The notes below the pieces were generated by a model, which was not told the DNA's origin, did no database searches, and saw only the letters and a program-made list of their open reading frames with translations. A stretch of 64,000 nt of DNA from NCBI GenBank assembly GCA_030041475.1, contig JASHNU010000025.1:33830-97829 (forward strand), written 5' to 3'. Each line of letters starts with the position of its first letter. Position 1 is the first letter of the stretch. Positions 7,943 to 16,430 of this stretch are shown here, piece by piece. This DNA comes from Candidatus Sulfotelmatobacter sp. (GTDB taxonomy: Bacteria; Acidobacteriota; Terriglobia; Terriglobales; Acidobacteriaceae). Made by a program: the position numbers and the translations under genes.

Positions 7943-8701
7943 CTAATTTCTGCCGAACACTTCCTTTAATAAATCCGTCGTCTGGGCCTCGGGATCCTTG
8001 CGGATTTTTTTCTCTTCTTCGCCGCACATCAGGAAAATGCCGTCCAGAGTTTTGTCCACGACGTATTTATCGAGATCGAACTCGCTGGCCAGAGCCTTTC
8101 CGCCGGGGGCGTTCTTGATGACCCGATTGTACTGCTCAACGACGCCGACGTGTTCCATCGACTGGTGCACGATGGGGGTGAACGTGGTGGCGAGGTCGCC
8201 GGAAGTGGTGCGCCTGAAATATTCGGTGGCGGCAGTGTCATCGCCGGTCAGGATGAGGCGGGCATCGTGGAAGGTCATTTTCTTGAGGGCGGCAAGAAAG
8301 ATTTGCTTGGCCTGGGGAGTGGCGCGTTCGGCGGCGCGATTCATGCCGATCTCCAGGTCGTCCACCTGCTCTCCCATGCCCAGCAGTCGCATGCCCTTCC
8401 CGATGGCTTCGAGCTTGGGCGGCAGAAGAATGCGGATGGCCTCGTTTTTGAGAAAACCGTCCGTTCGACCGGTGAGGGCGATGGCCTTGGTCGTGCTCAC
8501 CTGGAGGGCCTCTTTCAGGCCGGCGATGATGTCGTCCTCAGCGAGGCTGGAGCCATCGTGATGGTCGTCGTAGTGCATGGCTGCGTCGGCCTTCCTGAGA
8601 ACTTCTTCGACCTGGGCAGCGGAGGTGATGGAAATGAGGAGCGCGAAGGTGGCAGCGGGGACGAGGACGCGAGTGAGATTTCTCATAGGAAGATGACGCA
8701 T
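7943..8701 (-). CDS. DUF4197 family exported protein
   Basis: A 252-residue protein that matches the DUF4197 family: an all-helical protein with the segments DDIIAGLKEAL, NEAIRILLPPKLE and a C-terminal LDGIFLMCGEEEKKIRKDP. The N-terminus is a signal peptide ending near ISITSAAQ. ATG codons at 8701 and 8686 are both possible; no good Shine-Dalgarno separates them. No function is known for the family. It lies upstream of the PNGase A-like gene on the same strand, 104 bp apart, which may be simple proximity. Confidence 0.8.
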   Translation of the reverse strand: MRHLPMRNLTRVLVPAATFALLISITSAAQVEEVLRKADAAMHYDDHHDGSSLAEDDIIAGLKEALQVSTTKAIALTGRTDGFLKNEAIRILLPPKLEAIGKGMRLLGMGEQVDDLEIGMNRAAERATPQAKQIFLAALKKMTFHDARLILTGDDTAATEYFRRTTSGDLATTFTPIVHQSMEHVGVVEQYNRVIKNAPGGKALASEFDLDKYVVDKTLDGIFLMCGEEEKKIRKDPEAQTTDLLKEVFGRN

Positions 8702-8741
8702 GATTCTACAGCACAAACGGAAACCGTGTGCCTGGCACGAA

Positions 8742-8794
8742 CAGCAGGTTGCTCAGTCGCCGTCGCGTTCGCTCCCGCAGCGTCCGGAATGACA
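8742..8794. repeat. Dispersed repeat ending CGGAATGACA
   Basis: Starts AGCAGGTTGCTCA and ends CCGGAATGACA, like the element at 1622-1661, with a different GC-rich middle. Two copies in one window point to a dispersed family. Confidence 0.5.
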
Positions 8795-8977
8795 AAAATC
8801 GCGCTAGCGCAGTTGAGTTAGACAGGAAATGTGCAAACTCGTGACACGGTGCTGACAATTTTGGGCAGGCCGAAAGCCTACATTGGGACGGCTAGTCAGA
8901 GAACTGTGATTTGCCTGCGAAAGCAGCTGCACCCTCACTCCCCCTGCCCCTGACCTGGCATACAAAGGAGATTCCAC

Positions 8978-10003
8978 ATGCAGCGTCGCATGATTGCACT
9001 CGCGCTTGCTCTGGGTGTCGCGCTGACGTTCGTCCCGGCGGCCCTGGCACAGTATCAGCTCACCAATCTGGTTTCGAATGTGAAAGGACAAGCACGCAAC
9101 ACCGATCCGTTGCTGGTCAACGCCTGGGGAGTGGCGTACTCGCCGACCGGGCCATTCTGGATCAGCGATGAAGGCACAGGCTGGTCCACGCTGTACAACG
9201 AAAATGGAGTGAAGCAAGGGTTGGAGGTGCTGATTCCGTCGGCGAGCGGGGCAGGACCAGGCTCGCCGACCGGGATCGTGTTCAACGGTTCCGGGGAATT
9301 TGCGGTGCAGGGATGGTCGGCGTTCTTTCTCTTCGCAACTCTGGATGGAACGATCAGCGGATGGGCGCCGCAATCGAATCCGAATCAGGCGATCATTGCG
9401 GTCAACAATTCGGGTTCCGGCGCCATCTACACCGGCCTCGCGATCACGAACAATCCGTCGGGCAATGTTCTTTTCGCCGCGGACAACTGGAACAACAAGG
9501 TTGACATGTATGACGGCAATTTCAACCTGTTAGGCTCGTTTACCGACGCAACCGTGCCGGCCGGGTTTTCTGTTTTTGGGATTCAGGACATCGACGGGCT
9601 CGTGTTCGTCTCGTTCGCTGCTGTGTCAGGAGCGTCGGGAGGATACATTGACATCTTCAGCGAAGGCGGGGTGTTTCTGAAGCGGCTGACGGAGGGAGGT
9701 CCTCTGAACCAGCCCTGGGGCTTCGCGGCTGCGCCGAAGAATTTTGGCCCTCTGAGCAACACGCTGCTGATCGGGAACAATATCAATGGAAACAGCACCA
9801 TCAATGCGTTCAATGCGCTGACCGGGCAATTTGTGGGCACGGTGCGCGATACCAACGGCAACCTTATCCACATCGACCAGTTGTGGGCTATCACGTTCGG
9901 CGGTGGGACAGTCAACAACGGTTCGAAGAACGAACTGTACTTCACCGCAGGACCAAACAACAATCTGGCGGGAACATTTGGCGTGATTTCGCTCGCGCCG
10001 TAA
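8978..10003 (+). CDS. TIGR03118 family exported protein
   Basis: A 341-residue protein with a signal peptide (MQRRMIALALALG, cleavage near ALAQ) and a repeated beta-propeller-like body: NAWGVAYSPTGPFWISD, GLAITNNPSGNVLFAADNWN, QPWGFAAAPKNFG, IDQLWAITFGGG. These are hallmarks of the TIGR03118 family, found in acidobacteria and planctomycetes and without a known biochemical role. A strong AAAGGAG lies seven bases before the ATG. A terminator follows. It is probably secreted or surface-bound; nothing in the neighbourhood defines its role. Confidence 0.85.
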   Translation: MQRRMIALALALGVALTFVPAALAQYQLTNLVSNVKGQARNTDPLLVNAWGVAYSPTGPFWISDEGTGWSTLYNENGVKQGLEVLIPSASGAGPGSPTGIVFNGSGEFAVQGWSAFFLFATLDGTISGWAPQSNPNQAIIAVNNSGSGAIYTGLAITNNPSGNVLFAADNWNNKVDMYDGNFNLLGSFTDATVPAGFSVFGIQDIDGLVFVSFAAVSGASGGYIDIFSEGGVFLKRLTEGGPLNQPWGFAAAPKNFGPLSNTLLIGNNINGNSTINAFNALTGQFVGTVRDTNGNLIHIDQLWAITFGGGTVNNGSKNELYFTAGPNNNLAGTFGVISLAP

Positions 10004-10025
10004 GACAGCAAAGCAAGAGATGCAA

Positions 10026-10056
10026 GGAAAAGGCCGCCCGCAAAGCGGCCTTTTCC
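10026..10056 (+). terminator. Bidirectional-looking terminator
   Basis: GGAAAAGGCCGC (10026-10037) pairs with GCGGCCTTTTCC (10045-10056) around a seven-base loop, giving a stem with an A-rich left flank and a T-tract. It ends the TIGR03118 gene. Confidence 0.8.
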
Positions 10057-10149
10057 TTTGGTGCTTAGGATCACAGTGTTCTATCTTGCGCAGTTTCAGT
10101 GCGATACAGCCTTCCGTGAGTGTTGGCCGGATAGTAAAATAGGCACATC

Positions 10150-10395
10150 ATGACCAGCCATCTTAAGGAATCTGTTTCGATCGCGGAAGTGTGCGTGAAA
10201 GTCAAACATCTTGGGTACGGCATTAACCAGAGCATTCGCCTCTACGGCGAGGAGTTTGAGGTGATCTCCGATCCCTTTCCTGAGGCGGGCGGCATTGCGG
10301 TCAACGTGAGAACAAAGAAAGGCAATCGCATCCGCGTGGTTCAATTGCCGGCCACGGTCCTTCAGAGTGTAAGGGGATTGCCGCACGCTGCCTGA
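10150..10395 (+). CDS. Small conserved-looking hypothetical protein
   Basis: An 81-residue soluble protein beginning MTSHLKESVSIAEVCVKVKH, with a compact alternating strand/helix pattern. I do not recognise the family. The codon composition resembles its neighbours. It has no signal peptide or membrane segment and appears to be a single gene after a terminator. Confidence 0.5.
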   Translation: MTSHLKESVSIAEVCVKVKHLGYGINQSIRLYGEEFEVISDPFPEAGGIAVNVRTKKGNRIRVVQLPATVLQSVRGLPHAA

Positions 10396-10651
10396 AAAAG
10401 CCAGTTCTCACCGAGAATCGAAGCACTAACCTCAAACTACCAAAACCGGTTGCAAGGCTAACGCGTCAAGAAATGGTCGCGGCGGAAAGCTCCACACTAT
10501 TGCAACTTCGCCGGGGCGGAGGGCCGCGCATGGTTGTGTCCAGAAGTTGGTGGGATCGTAATCTGACGGCATCCGCACAGGTGCATGGTTGGCAGTTGCC
10601 GATTGATATTAGCGTTTTTCTTGGGTCTATAATTTGTATGTGGTCACGCAA

Positions 10652-11044
10652 ATGAGTGATGCGCAGGCTGACCTGCTGCAGTCGTTCCGGGTCTTCATTA
10701 AAGAGGCAGAGGATGGCGCTGCCATACCACCGGTTGAGGAATCGGACCTGAAAGCCCTCCATGAGTTGTGTGTCGAGCGGGCCAAGCGCTATTGCGGCAA
10801 AAATGGCGTAATCAGCATCGACTTAATGGTTCGCGCTTGCGGTTCCGGTGCGAATCTTCCCGCTGTGTGGCTGCGCCACAGTCAACTCAGAGCGCTGTAC
10901 AGGCAAGGTCTTCTTGCGGAATGGCAACATGGCACCACGCTGGATGAGGCTGTGTTTCAACTGGCGGCCACCATTTCAATGAGCGGTACCGAGCTAGACA
11001 CAGAAGCCTTCATCCGACGGCTGCGCTCGATGACCGCAAAATAG
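10652..11044 (+). CDS. Hypothetical soluble protein
   Basis: A 130-residue protein starting MSDAQADLLQ, mostly helical, with one ELCVERAKRYCGK segment and no recognised domain. A GTG-type start 18 bases upstream is possible. It precedes the spermidine-synthase-like membrane gene by 22 bp and may form an operon with it. No function is proposed. Confidence 0.55.
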   Translation: MSDAQADLLQSFRVFIKEAEDGAAIPPVEESDLKALHELCVERAKRYCGKNGVISIDLMVRACGSGANLPAVWLRHSQLRALYRQGLLAEWQHGTTLDEAVFQLAATISMSGTELDTEAFIRRLRSMTAK

Positions 11045-11066
11045 TCTCTCGCAGGATCGCCCGGAA

Positions 11067-13451
11067 GTGTTGAACTCTGATGATCTTGCTGTGAACTTGG
11101 GATCGCCACTCTCGGTAGCACGGCGCCCAGCCCTAAAGCTTCCCGTCATTACGGGTCTCATACTCATTACGATCGGTTTCACTGCGACGATTGGGCAGAT
11201 TGTTCTTCTGCGCGAGTTGATGGTCGTTTCCTACGGCAACGAAATGTCCCTGGGAGTCATGCTGGCCTCCTGGCTCCTTTGGACTGCGCTGGGCAGCAGC
11301 TTGTTCGGCGGGCTCGCGGGGCGGACAACACACCCGGCAAAGCTCATGGCAGTGCTGCAGTCGTTGCTCGCGCTTTTGTTGCCGGCGACTGTCTTCGCGG
11401 TGCGTGCCTCCCGCGGTGTGTTTCACGCTTATTCCGGCGAAGTCCTGGGACCTGCTCCAATCCTTCTGATCTCCTTATTCACGTTGAGTTGTTTTTGCGT
11501 CGTTTCCGGCTGGGCATTTGTCGCCGGCAGCCGGTTGCATGAGTGCGAAGCCGACTCTTCGACTACGGTCGCAGTGAACTCGATGTATTTGCTCGAGGCT
11601 GCCGGATCTGCACTTGGAGGAATCCTGGCAAGCCTGCTGTTCCTCCGCGTTCTTGACTCGCTGCAGATTGCATTCCTAGTGGGCACGCTGAATTTGATGA
11701 GCGCAGCGGTTTTGGTTCTGCGACGGCTATCGCATCGGCTTACCGCGATTGTGATTTTGTCGGTCGCCTGGATTGTGGTAGGTATGCCGGAAGGCCGCCA
11801 ACTCGAAGCCATCTCGGTTTCGCGCGTGTGGCCGGGCTTTAAGCTGATCGATACACGTAATTCCGTCTATGGCAACCTGGCGGTCGTGGAAACTGGCGGA
11901 ATTCGCAGCCTGCTGGAGAACGGATTGTTGATGTTCAACGCGCCAGATCCGGCTGCCGCCGAAGAAGCCGTGCACTTTGCGCTGCTTGAGCATCCGGCCC
12001 CCAAGAGTCTTTTTCTTATTGGGGGCGGCGCCGGCGGAAGCCTGCAGCAGGCGCTGCAGCATTCCAGTCTGGAACGCGTGGATTACGTTGAACTCGATCC
12101 TGCGGTCTTGGAACTGGCCGAAAAATATTTCCCTGACCAATGGGCCGCCGCGCGCGCCGACCCGCGCGTGCATGTCCACCATGCAGATGGACGGCTGTAC
12201 TTAAAATCAACGCCCCAGGTTTTTGACGTCATCATCGTGAACCTGCCCGCTCCGCAGACTGCCCAGCTGAACCGCTTCTATACCGCAGATTTCTTTCACG
12301 AGGCAGCCGCGAAGCTTGCCGATGACGGAGTCTTCTCCTTCCAGCTGCACGCGGCGGAAGAATACCTGAGTCCCGACCTGAGCGCCTTTTTGCGCTGCAT
12401 CATTAAATCGCTGAACCAGGCTTTTCCCGTAGTCCAGACAATTCCCGGCGACATCGTGCATTTCTTCGCGGCCAAGCGGGCGGGTGTTCTGGCCGCCGAT
12501 TCGTCTGAGCTTCTTCTGCGCCTCCGGCAGCGGCATCTCAAGACCAGCTATGTGCGCGAATACTACATTCCATTTCGCATGATGCCCGACCGCGTGGCGG
12601 ACCTGAATCAGAACATTCAACCACGCGCTGACACGCCGCTCAATCGTGATCTGGCTCCCATCGCATACTACTTCGATGTCGAGCTCTGGAGCACGCAATT
12701 TAATCGCGAGTATCAGCGTGTCTTTGAGACCATGGCGCAAATCCAGTTTCGCCGGCTCGTGGAGTGGGCGGTTCTGTTTCTCGCTCTTATTGCGGTAGCC
12801 ATTGCCTGCTGGCCACGAGGCTCAGCTCGTGTTCGTGGAAGTGTTAGCTTCTGCGTCGCGCTTACAGGCTTCACAATGATCACCCTCCAAGTCCTCCTCC
12901 TGCTCGGTTTCCAGGCTATCTACGGCTACGTGTATCAGCGGCTGGCGATCTTGATCGCTCTTTGCATGACAGGCATGGCTCTGGGAAGTTGGGGCCGTTT
13001 GCGAGTGACCAACCGCTCTTCAGGAGTGATCGCCTTGCCTGCGGGCTTGAAGCAGTTGGCTGCCCTTCAAATTGTCGCGGCGCTGTCTCCGGTTTTTCTG
13101 TATTTGTTCCTCTATTCTTTCGCTGGCATGAGAAGCCCGAATATGTTCGTGCTGGGGAGCGAAATTCTTTTCCCTGCTCTGGCTTTGTGTGCAGGTGTGC
13201 TTGGGGGTTATGAATTCGCGCTTGCCAGCGAGGTCTTCTTCACGGATGCGGGAGCGCGCCCGGCAAGCATAGGAGTGCTCTATGCGGTGGATCTGATTGG
13301 GGCGTGCGTGGGCGCGCTGGTGTTGAGCGCGTTTTTGATTCCGCTCTTTGGTTTTCTCAAAGCGGCAGCCTTTATTGCGGCGGCGAACCTGGTGCCGGCT
13401 GTCCTGGCCGCGCAGGTGGGCTGGGCCAGACGGGACCTTCGTTCGGCATAA
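11067..13451 (+). CDS. Membrane protein with spermidine synthase-like domain
   Basis: A 794-residue protein with three parts: about seven or eight membrane spans (residues 25-235), a soluble Rossmann-fold aminopropyl- or methyltransferase-like domain (about 300-500, with LIGGGAGGSLQ, DYVELDPAVLELA and HHADGRLYL), and six further membrane spans from about residue 562. The SAM-type glycine motif and the acidic Glu of the ELDP motif are retained, so the domain probably binds decarboxylated SAM or SAM. Such fused spermidine synthase-like membrane proteins are widespread and mostly uncharacterised. The start is GTG (11067) or the next TTG. Its last 80 bp overlap the convergent Memo-AMMECR1 gene. 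Confidence 0.8.
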   Translation: MLNSDDLAVNLGSPLSVARRPALKLPVITGLILITIGFTATIGQIVLLRELMVVSYGNEMSLGVMLASWLLWTALGSSLFGGLAGRTTHPAKLMAVLQSLLALLLPATVFAVRASRGVFHAYSGEVLGPAPILLISLFTLSCFCVVSGWAFVAGSRLHECEADSSTTVAVNSMYLLEAAGSALGGILASLLFLRVLDSLQIAFLVGTLNLMSAAVLVLRRLSHRLTAIVILSVAWIVVGMPEGRQLEAISVSRVWPGFKLIDTRNSVYGNLAVVETGGIRSLLENGLLMFNAPDPAAAEEAVHFALLEHPAPKSLFLIGGGAGGSLQQALQHSSLERVDYVELDPAVLELAEKYFPDQWAAARADPRVHVHHADGRLYLKSTPQVFDVIIVNLPAPQTAQLNRFYTADFFHEAAAKLADDGVFSFQLHAAEEYLSPDLSAFLRCIIKSLNQAFPVVQTIPGDIVHFFAAKRAGVLAADSSELLLRLRQRHLKTSYVREYYIPFRMMPDRVADLNQNIQPRADTPLNRDLAPIAYYFDVELWSTQFNREYQRVFETMAQIQFRRLVEWAVLFLALIAVAIACWPRGSARVRGSVSFCVALTGFTMITLQVLLLLGFQAIYGYVYQRLAILIALCMTGMALGSWGRLRVTNRSSGVIALPAGLKQLAALQIVAALSPVFLYLFLYSFAGMRSPNMFVLGSEILFPALALCAGVLGGYEFALASEVFFTDAGARPASIGVLYAVDLIGACVGALVLSAFLIPLFGFLKAAAFIAAANLVPAVLAAQVGWARRDLRSA

Positions 13452-14967
13452 AGGGGCGTGATATCTCCGCTTCTCCAAAAACTACGGCCGTAAAGGCGAA
13501 GAGATCGGCATCGTTATCGCGCCACGCCTTCGGCGGCAATCCCGCTTTCATCGCGGTTTCATCGAGGAAGGTATCGCGATCCCAATGCTGCTCGGCGGCA
13601 ACCTGCGGTAGCAGCACTCCGCGTGTCTGCCCTTTCACGATCATGAGTCCGTGCTCGCCGACTTTGACCTGATTGGTATTGGCAACGTGCCGCAACGGGG
13701 AGAGAACGGAGATTTCGTACTTGATTTGAGGCAATTCGCCGGGAGTCACTGGACGAAAACGCGGATCGCGCAAGGCAGCGTAGGCAGCGACGTCGCGCAC
13801 CGTTTCGGCCAGCGGTTGCACTGCCTCCGTGTATCCGATGCAGCCGCGAAGCTCGCCGTTTTCCTTGAGGGTGACAAATGCGGCTCGATCCTGCATCAAA
13901 CTGGCGGGCAGGTTCGCGGGAAGCGGGTAGGGTTTGCCTTCCTTCACGGCCGATTCGACCGATTTTCGGGCGATCTCCAGCAATTGCCTTTTCTCTGATG
14001 AAGTCAGAGAGAACTTGGGCGTTTCGCTCCGGCCAGCATTGGCGTCTTTGAAAAACGCGACCGAACCATATCCAACCACGCGGCTGCGATCGCCCGTCAC
14101 GTCGCCCGAGTTGGCGTATTTGATTACCTGTGCGTGCGTAGCACCTAAGCGCTCGGCCGCGATCATGGCAGCAACAATCGGAGCGCCCCCACACGCTTCC
14201 CACGTGCGGTTCGCAAAATTGTCAGAGAGCGTGAGGTAGTCGAATTCACCAATCGCATTCAACGTTTTCCCATCGATTTTGACTGCCTCATCGTATGGGT
14301 GGTAGTGCGAAAGATCGGAACTGGCAACAATGAGTGTGTCGGTTCCCCGAATGAGTTCTGCCAGGGCAACGCCGAGAGCGCGGCTCGACTGATAACTTTG
14401 TTCTCCCATCACGATCGGCACGAGCTGAAAATCTCCCAGCACTCGTTGCAGGAAAGGTAATTGGTCTTCGAGAGCATGCTCAGGGCCGGCCGCAGTCGGG
14501 ACATGGCCCTGGCTGGAGAGTTGGATTTCCGGATTCAAGCTCACGAGCTTCCGCGCGAATTCTTTGTCCACGCGAACTTCGCCAAGTGGAGTGGAGTAAG
14601 CGTCGCCGTCATAAACCGAGGTGAACGAAAAGGCTTCGAAATGAGAAGGCGCGATCACGACGACCCGATGGGTCGGCCGTCCCTTTATCAGTGCGTAGCT
14701 ATGTCCCGCGACTGCGCCCGAAAATGGATAGCCGGCGTGGGGCGCGACCAGCGCGACAACTTCCGCCTTCTGCGCGGGCACATTCGCTTGCGCCACGAAT
14801 CTGTCGACCATGGCGGCCAGTTCGTTGGGATCGGCGGGGTAGAACCCTCCTGCAACCGCGGCTTGCCGAACCTGCTCCGATTTGGCGGGCGGGCTAGCCG
14901 CAAGCGACGAACAGACAACCAGACAGAGAATTGCGACAACCATGGTGATTTCAAGCTTTGCCCTCAT
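13372..14967 (-). CDS. Exported Memo-AMMECR1 fusion of the AmmeMemoRadiSam system
   Basis: A 531-residue two-domain protein. After an N-terminal signal peptide (about 1-23), residues 35-310 form a Memo domain (AmmeMemoRadiSam protein B) that keeps the candidate metal ligands of human MEMO1: His77 in PHAGY, His109 in APSHF, a His in SSDLSHYHPY and the Cys of EACGGAP. Residues 330-510 form an AMMECR1 domain (protein A) with the hallmark ELRGCIGY. In other genomes the two are often separate neighbouring genes. The radical SAM partner lies 24 bp upstream. The biochemical role of the system is unknown. The proline-rich last 25 residues are encoded opposite the end of the preceding plus-strand gene. 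Confidence 0.9.
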   Translation of the reverse strand: MRAKLEITMVVAILCLVVCSSLAASPPAKSEQVRQAAVAGGFYPADPNELAAMVDRFVAQANVPAQKAEVVALVAPHAGYPFSGAVAGHSYALIKGRPTHRVVVIAPSHFEAFSFTSVYDGDAYSTPLGEVRVDKEFARKLVSLNPEIQLSSQGHVPTAAGPEHALEDQLPFLQRVLGDFQLVPIVMGEQSYQSSRALGVALAELIRGTDTLIVASSDLSHYHPYDEAVKIDGKTLNAIGEFDYLTLSDNFANRTWEACGGAPIVAAMIAAERLGATHAQVIKYANSGDVTGDRSRVVGYGSVAFFKDANAGRSETPKFSLTSSEKRQLLEIARKSVESAVKEGKPYPLPANLPASLMQDRAAFVTLKENGELRGCIGYTEAVQPLAETVRDVAAYAALRDPRFRPVTPGELPQIKYEISVLSPLRHVANTNQVKVGEHGLMIVKGQTRGVLLPQVAAEQHWDRDTFLDETAMKAGLPPKAWRDNDADLFAFTAVVFGEAEISRPFMPNEGPVWPSPPARPGQPAPGSPPQ

Positions 14968-14991
14968 GGGAGCTCCAATCTTCCTCCTGCC

Positions 14992-16266
14992 TCAGCTCCA
15001 TATTCCGGGAATCGGATGCTGGCAGTATTCGCACTTTCCCTTGCGAATGTGATTCTGCGTGACCGTGAACCCGGCACGTTCGATGAGCAGTCTGCGGCAC
15101 TGTGGGCAATACGTGTTTTCGGCAGGATGGCCGGGCACATTGCCGATGTAAACGTACTGCAAACCTTCGGCATCGGCGATGGCCTTGGCGCGTTCCAGTG
15201 TTTCGACCGGGGTCGGCGGCAGGTTCTTGAGCAAGAACATCGGATGAAAGCGCGTGAAATGAATGGGAACTTCGTTGCCGAGATTGGCCTTGATCCACTT
15301 GGCAAGATCGCGGAATTCGGCATCGCCATCATTCAACGTAGGGACGACAAGATGAACGATCTCCATCCATTTTGCTTCCTTGCGAGTCGTCACCAGCGTA
15401 TCCAGAATGGGCGAAAGCTCAGCGTCCACTACCTCGCGGTAATACTTCGCTGAAAATGCTTTCATGTCGATCTTGATTGCGTCGACGTGCCGGCAAAGCC
15501 TTTTCAGTGGTTCTTGTTGAATGAACCCGTTCGATACGACAACGGCTTTCAATCCCTGGTCGCGAGCGGCATCGGCTGCGTCGGTGACAAACTCGTTCCA
15601 CACTGTCGGCTCACTGTAAGTGAAGGCGACTGCCGGGCACTGGTTCTGCTTGGCCAAGGAAGCCACGTCCGCTGGCGGCATGTAGCGTGCCGGCAACTCT
15701 TCCGGCTTGGCCTGCGAAATTTCCCAGTTCTGGCAGAATTTGCAGGTTACGTTGCAACCCACCGTTGCCAGTGAAAACGCGACAATCCCTGGGTGAAAAT
15801 GAAAGAAGGGTTTTTTTTCGATCGGATCGACATGCGCAGCGCTCACCCGCGAATGCACCAGCGAATAATAGGTTCCGCCACGGTTTTCGCGGATGCGGCA
15901 ATGCCCCCGCTCACCACTCGCAACGACGCAGCCGCGCGGACACAGATGGCAACGCACAATCTTGCCGGGCAGCTTTTCATAGAATCTTGCCTCTACGCGA
16001 AACCGGGCGTCGTCTTCGGTCGCCGACCACGCTGCCAACCCATGCGCCGGCTTGGCGCGGAGACAAACGGCGGCGCAAGCGGCCAGACACGGAAGCGTCG
16101 TTGTTTTCAGGAACGTCCTGCGATCGGTCGGTGCGCTAGCAATCGTTGAAAGTGGAATGGAGAATCCGAGATCAGAAGAACGATCAGAAACAGCCCCGAT
16201 CCGTGCATCTTCTGACCGGAGGGACGGCGAATAAGAGGCGTGGGCAGTAACTCGGGTATCCTGCAT
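14992..16266 (-). CDS. amrS: AmmeMemoRadiSam radical SAM enzyme with Tat-like signal
   Basis: A 424-residue radical SAM protein. The SAM-cluster motif is CNVTCKFC (Cys171, 175, 178). An upstream cluster of cysteines (CHLCPRGC and GHC, residues 106-123) and a C-terminal ribbon (YCPQC ... CEYC) match the AmrS family. Unusually, residues 47-76 read as a twin-arginine export signal: TDRRTFLK, a short hydrophobic stretch and AHG before the conserved part, preceded by a 48-residue polar extension. AGGTG lies close to the ATG at 16266. It is the first gene of a two-gene unit with the Memo-AMMECR1 fusion (24 bp gap). Whether the enzyme is truly exported is an inference. Confidence 0.88.
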   Translation of the reverse strand: MQDTRVTAHASYSPSLRSEDARIGAVSDRSSDLGFSIPLSTIASAPTDRRTFLKTTTLPCLAACAAVCLRAKPAHGLAAWSATEDDARFRVEARFYEKLPGKIVRCHLCPRGCVVASGERGHCRIRENRGGTYYSLVHSRVSAAHVDPIEKKPFFHFHPGIVAFSLATVGCNVTCKFCQNWEISQAKPEELPARYMPPADVASLAKQNQCPAVAFTYSEPTVWNEFVTDAADAARDQGLKAVVVSNGFIQQEPLKRLCRHVDAIKIDMKAFSAKYYREVVDAELSPILDTLVTTRKEAKWMEIVHLVVPTLNDGDAEFRDLAKWIKANLGNEVPIHFTRFHPMFLLKNLPPTPVETLERAKAIADAEGLQYVYIGNVPGHPAENTYCPQCRRLLIERAGFTVTQNHIRKGKCEYCQHPIPGIWS

Positions 16267-16430
16267 GGCCCACCTCAGCGCTTGGATTTCCTACTCTTCA
16301 TTGTATTCCCTCCGCTGCAGCGAGTGCGCGGTTCTGGACTCACCCGGGGCTGTGATTGCGGTCATTGATCGGGCCTGGTGGGAATGATTAACTCCGGGTG
16401 AAGACAAATTAGACGTCGCGGAGAACTGCT

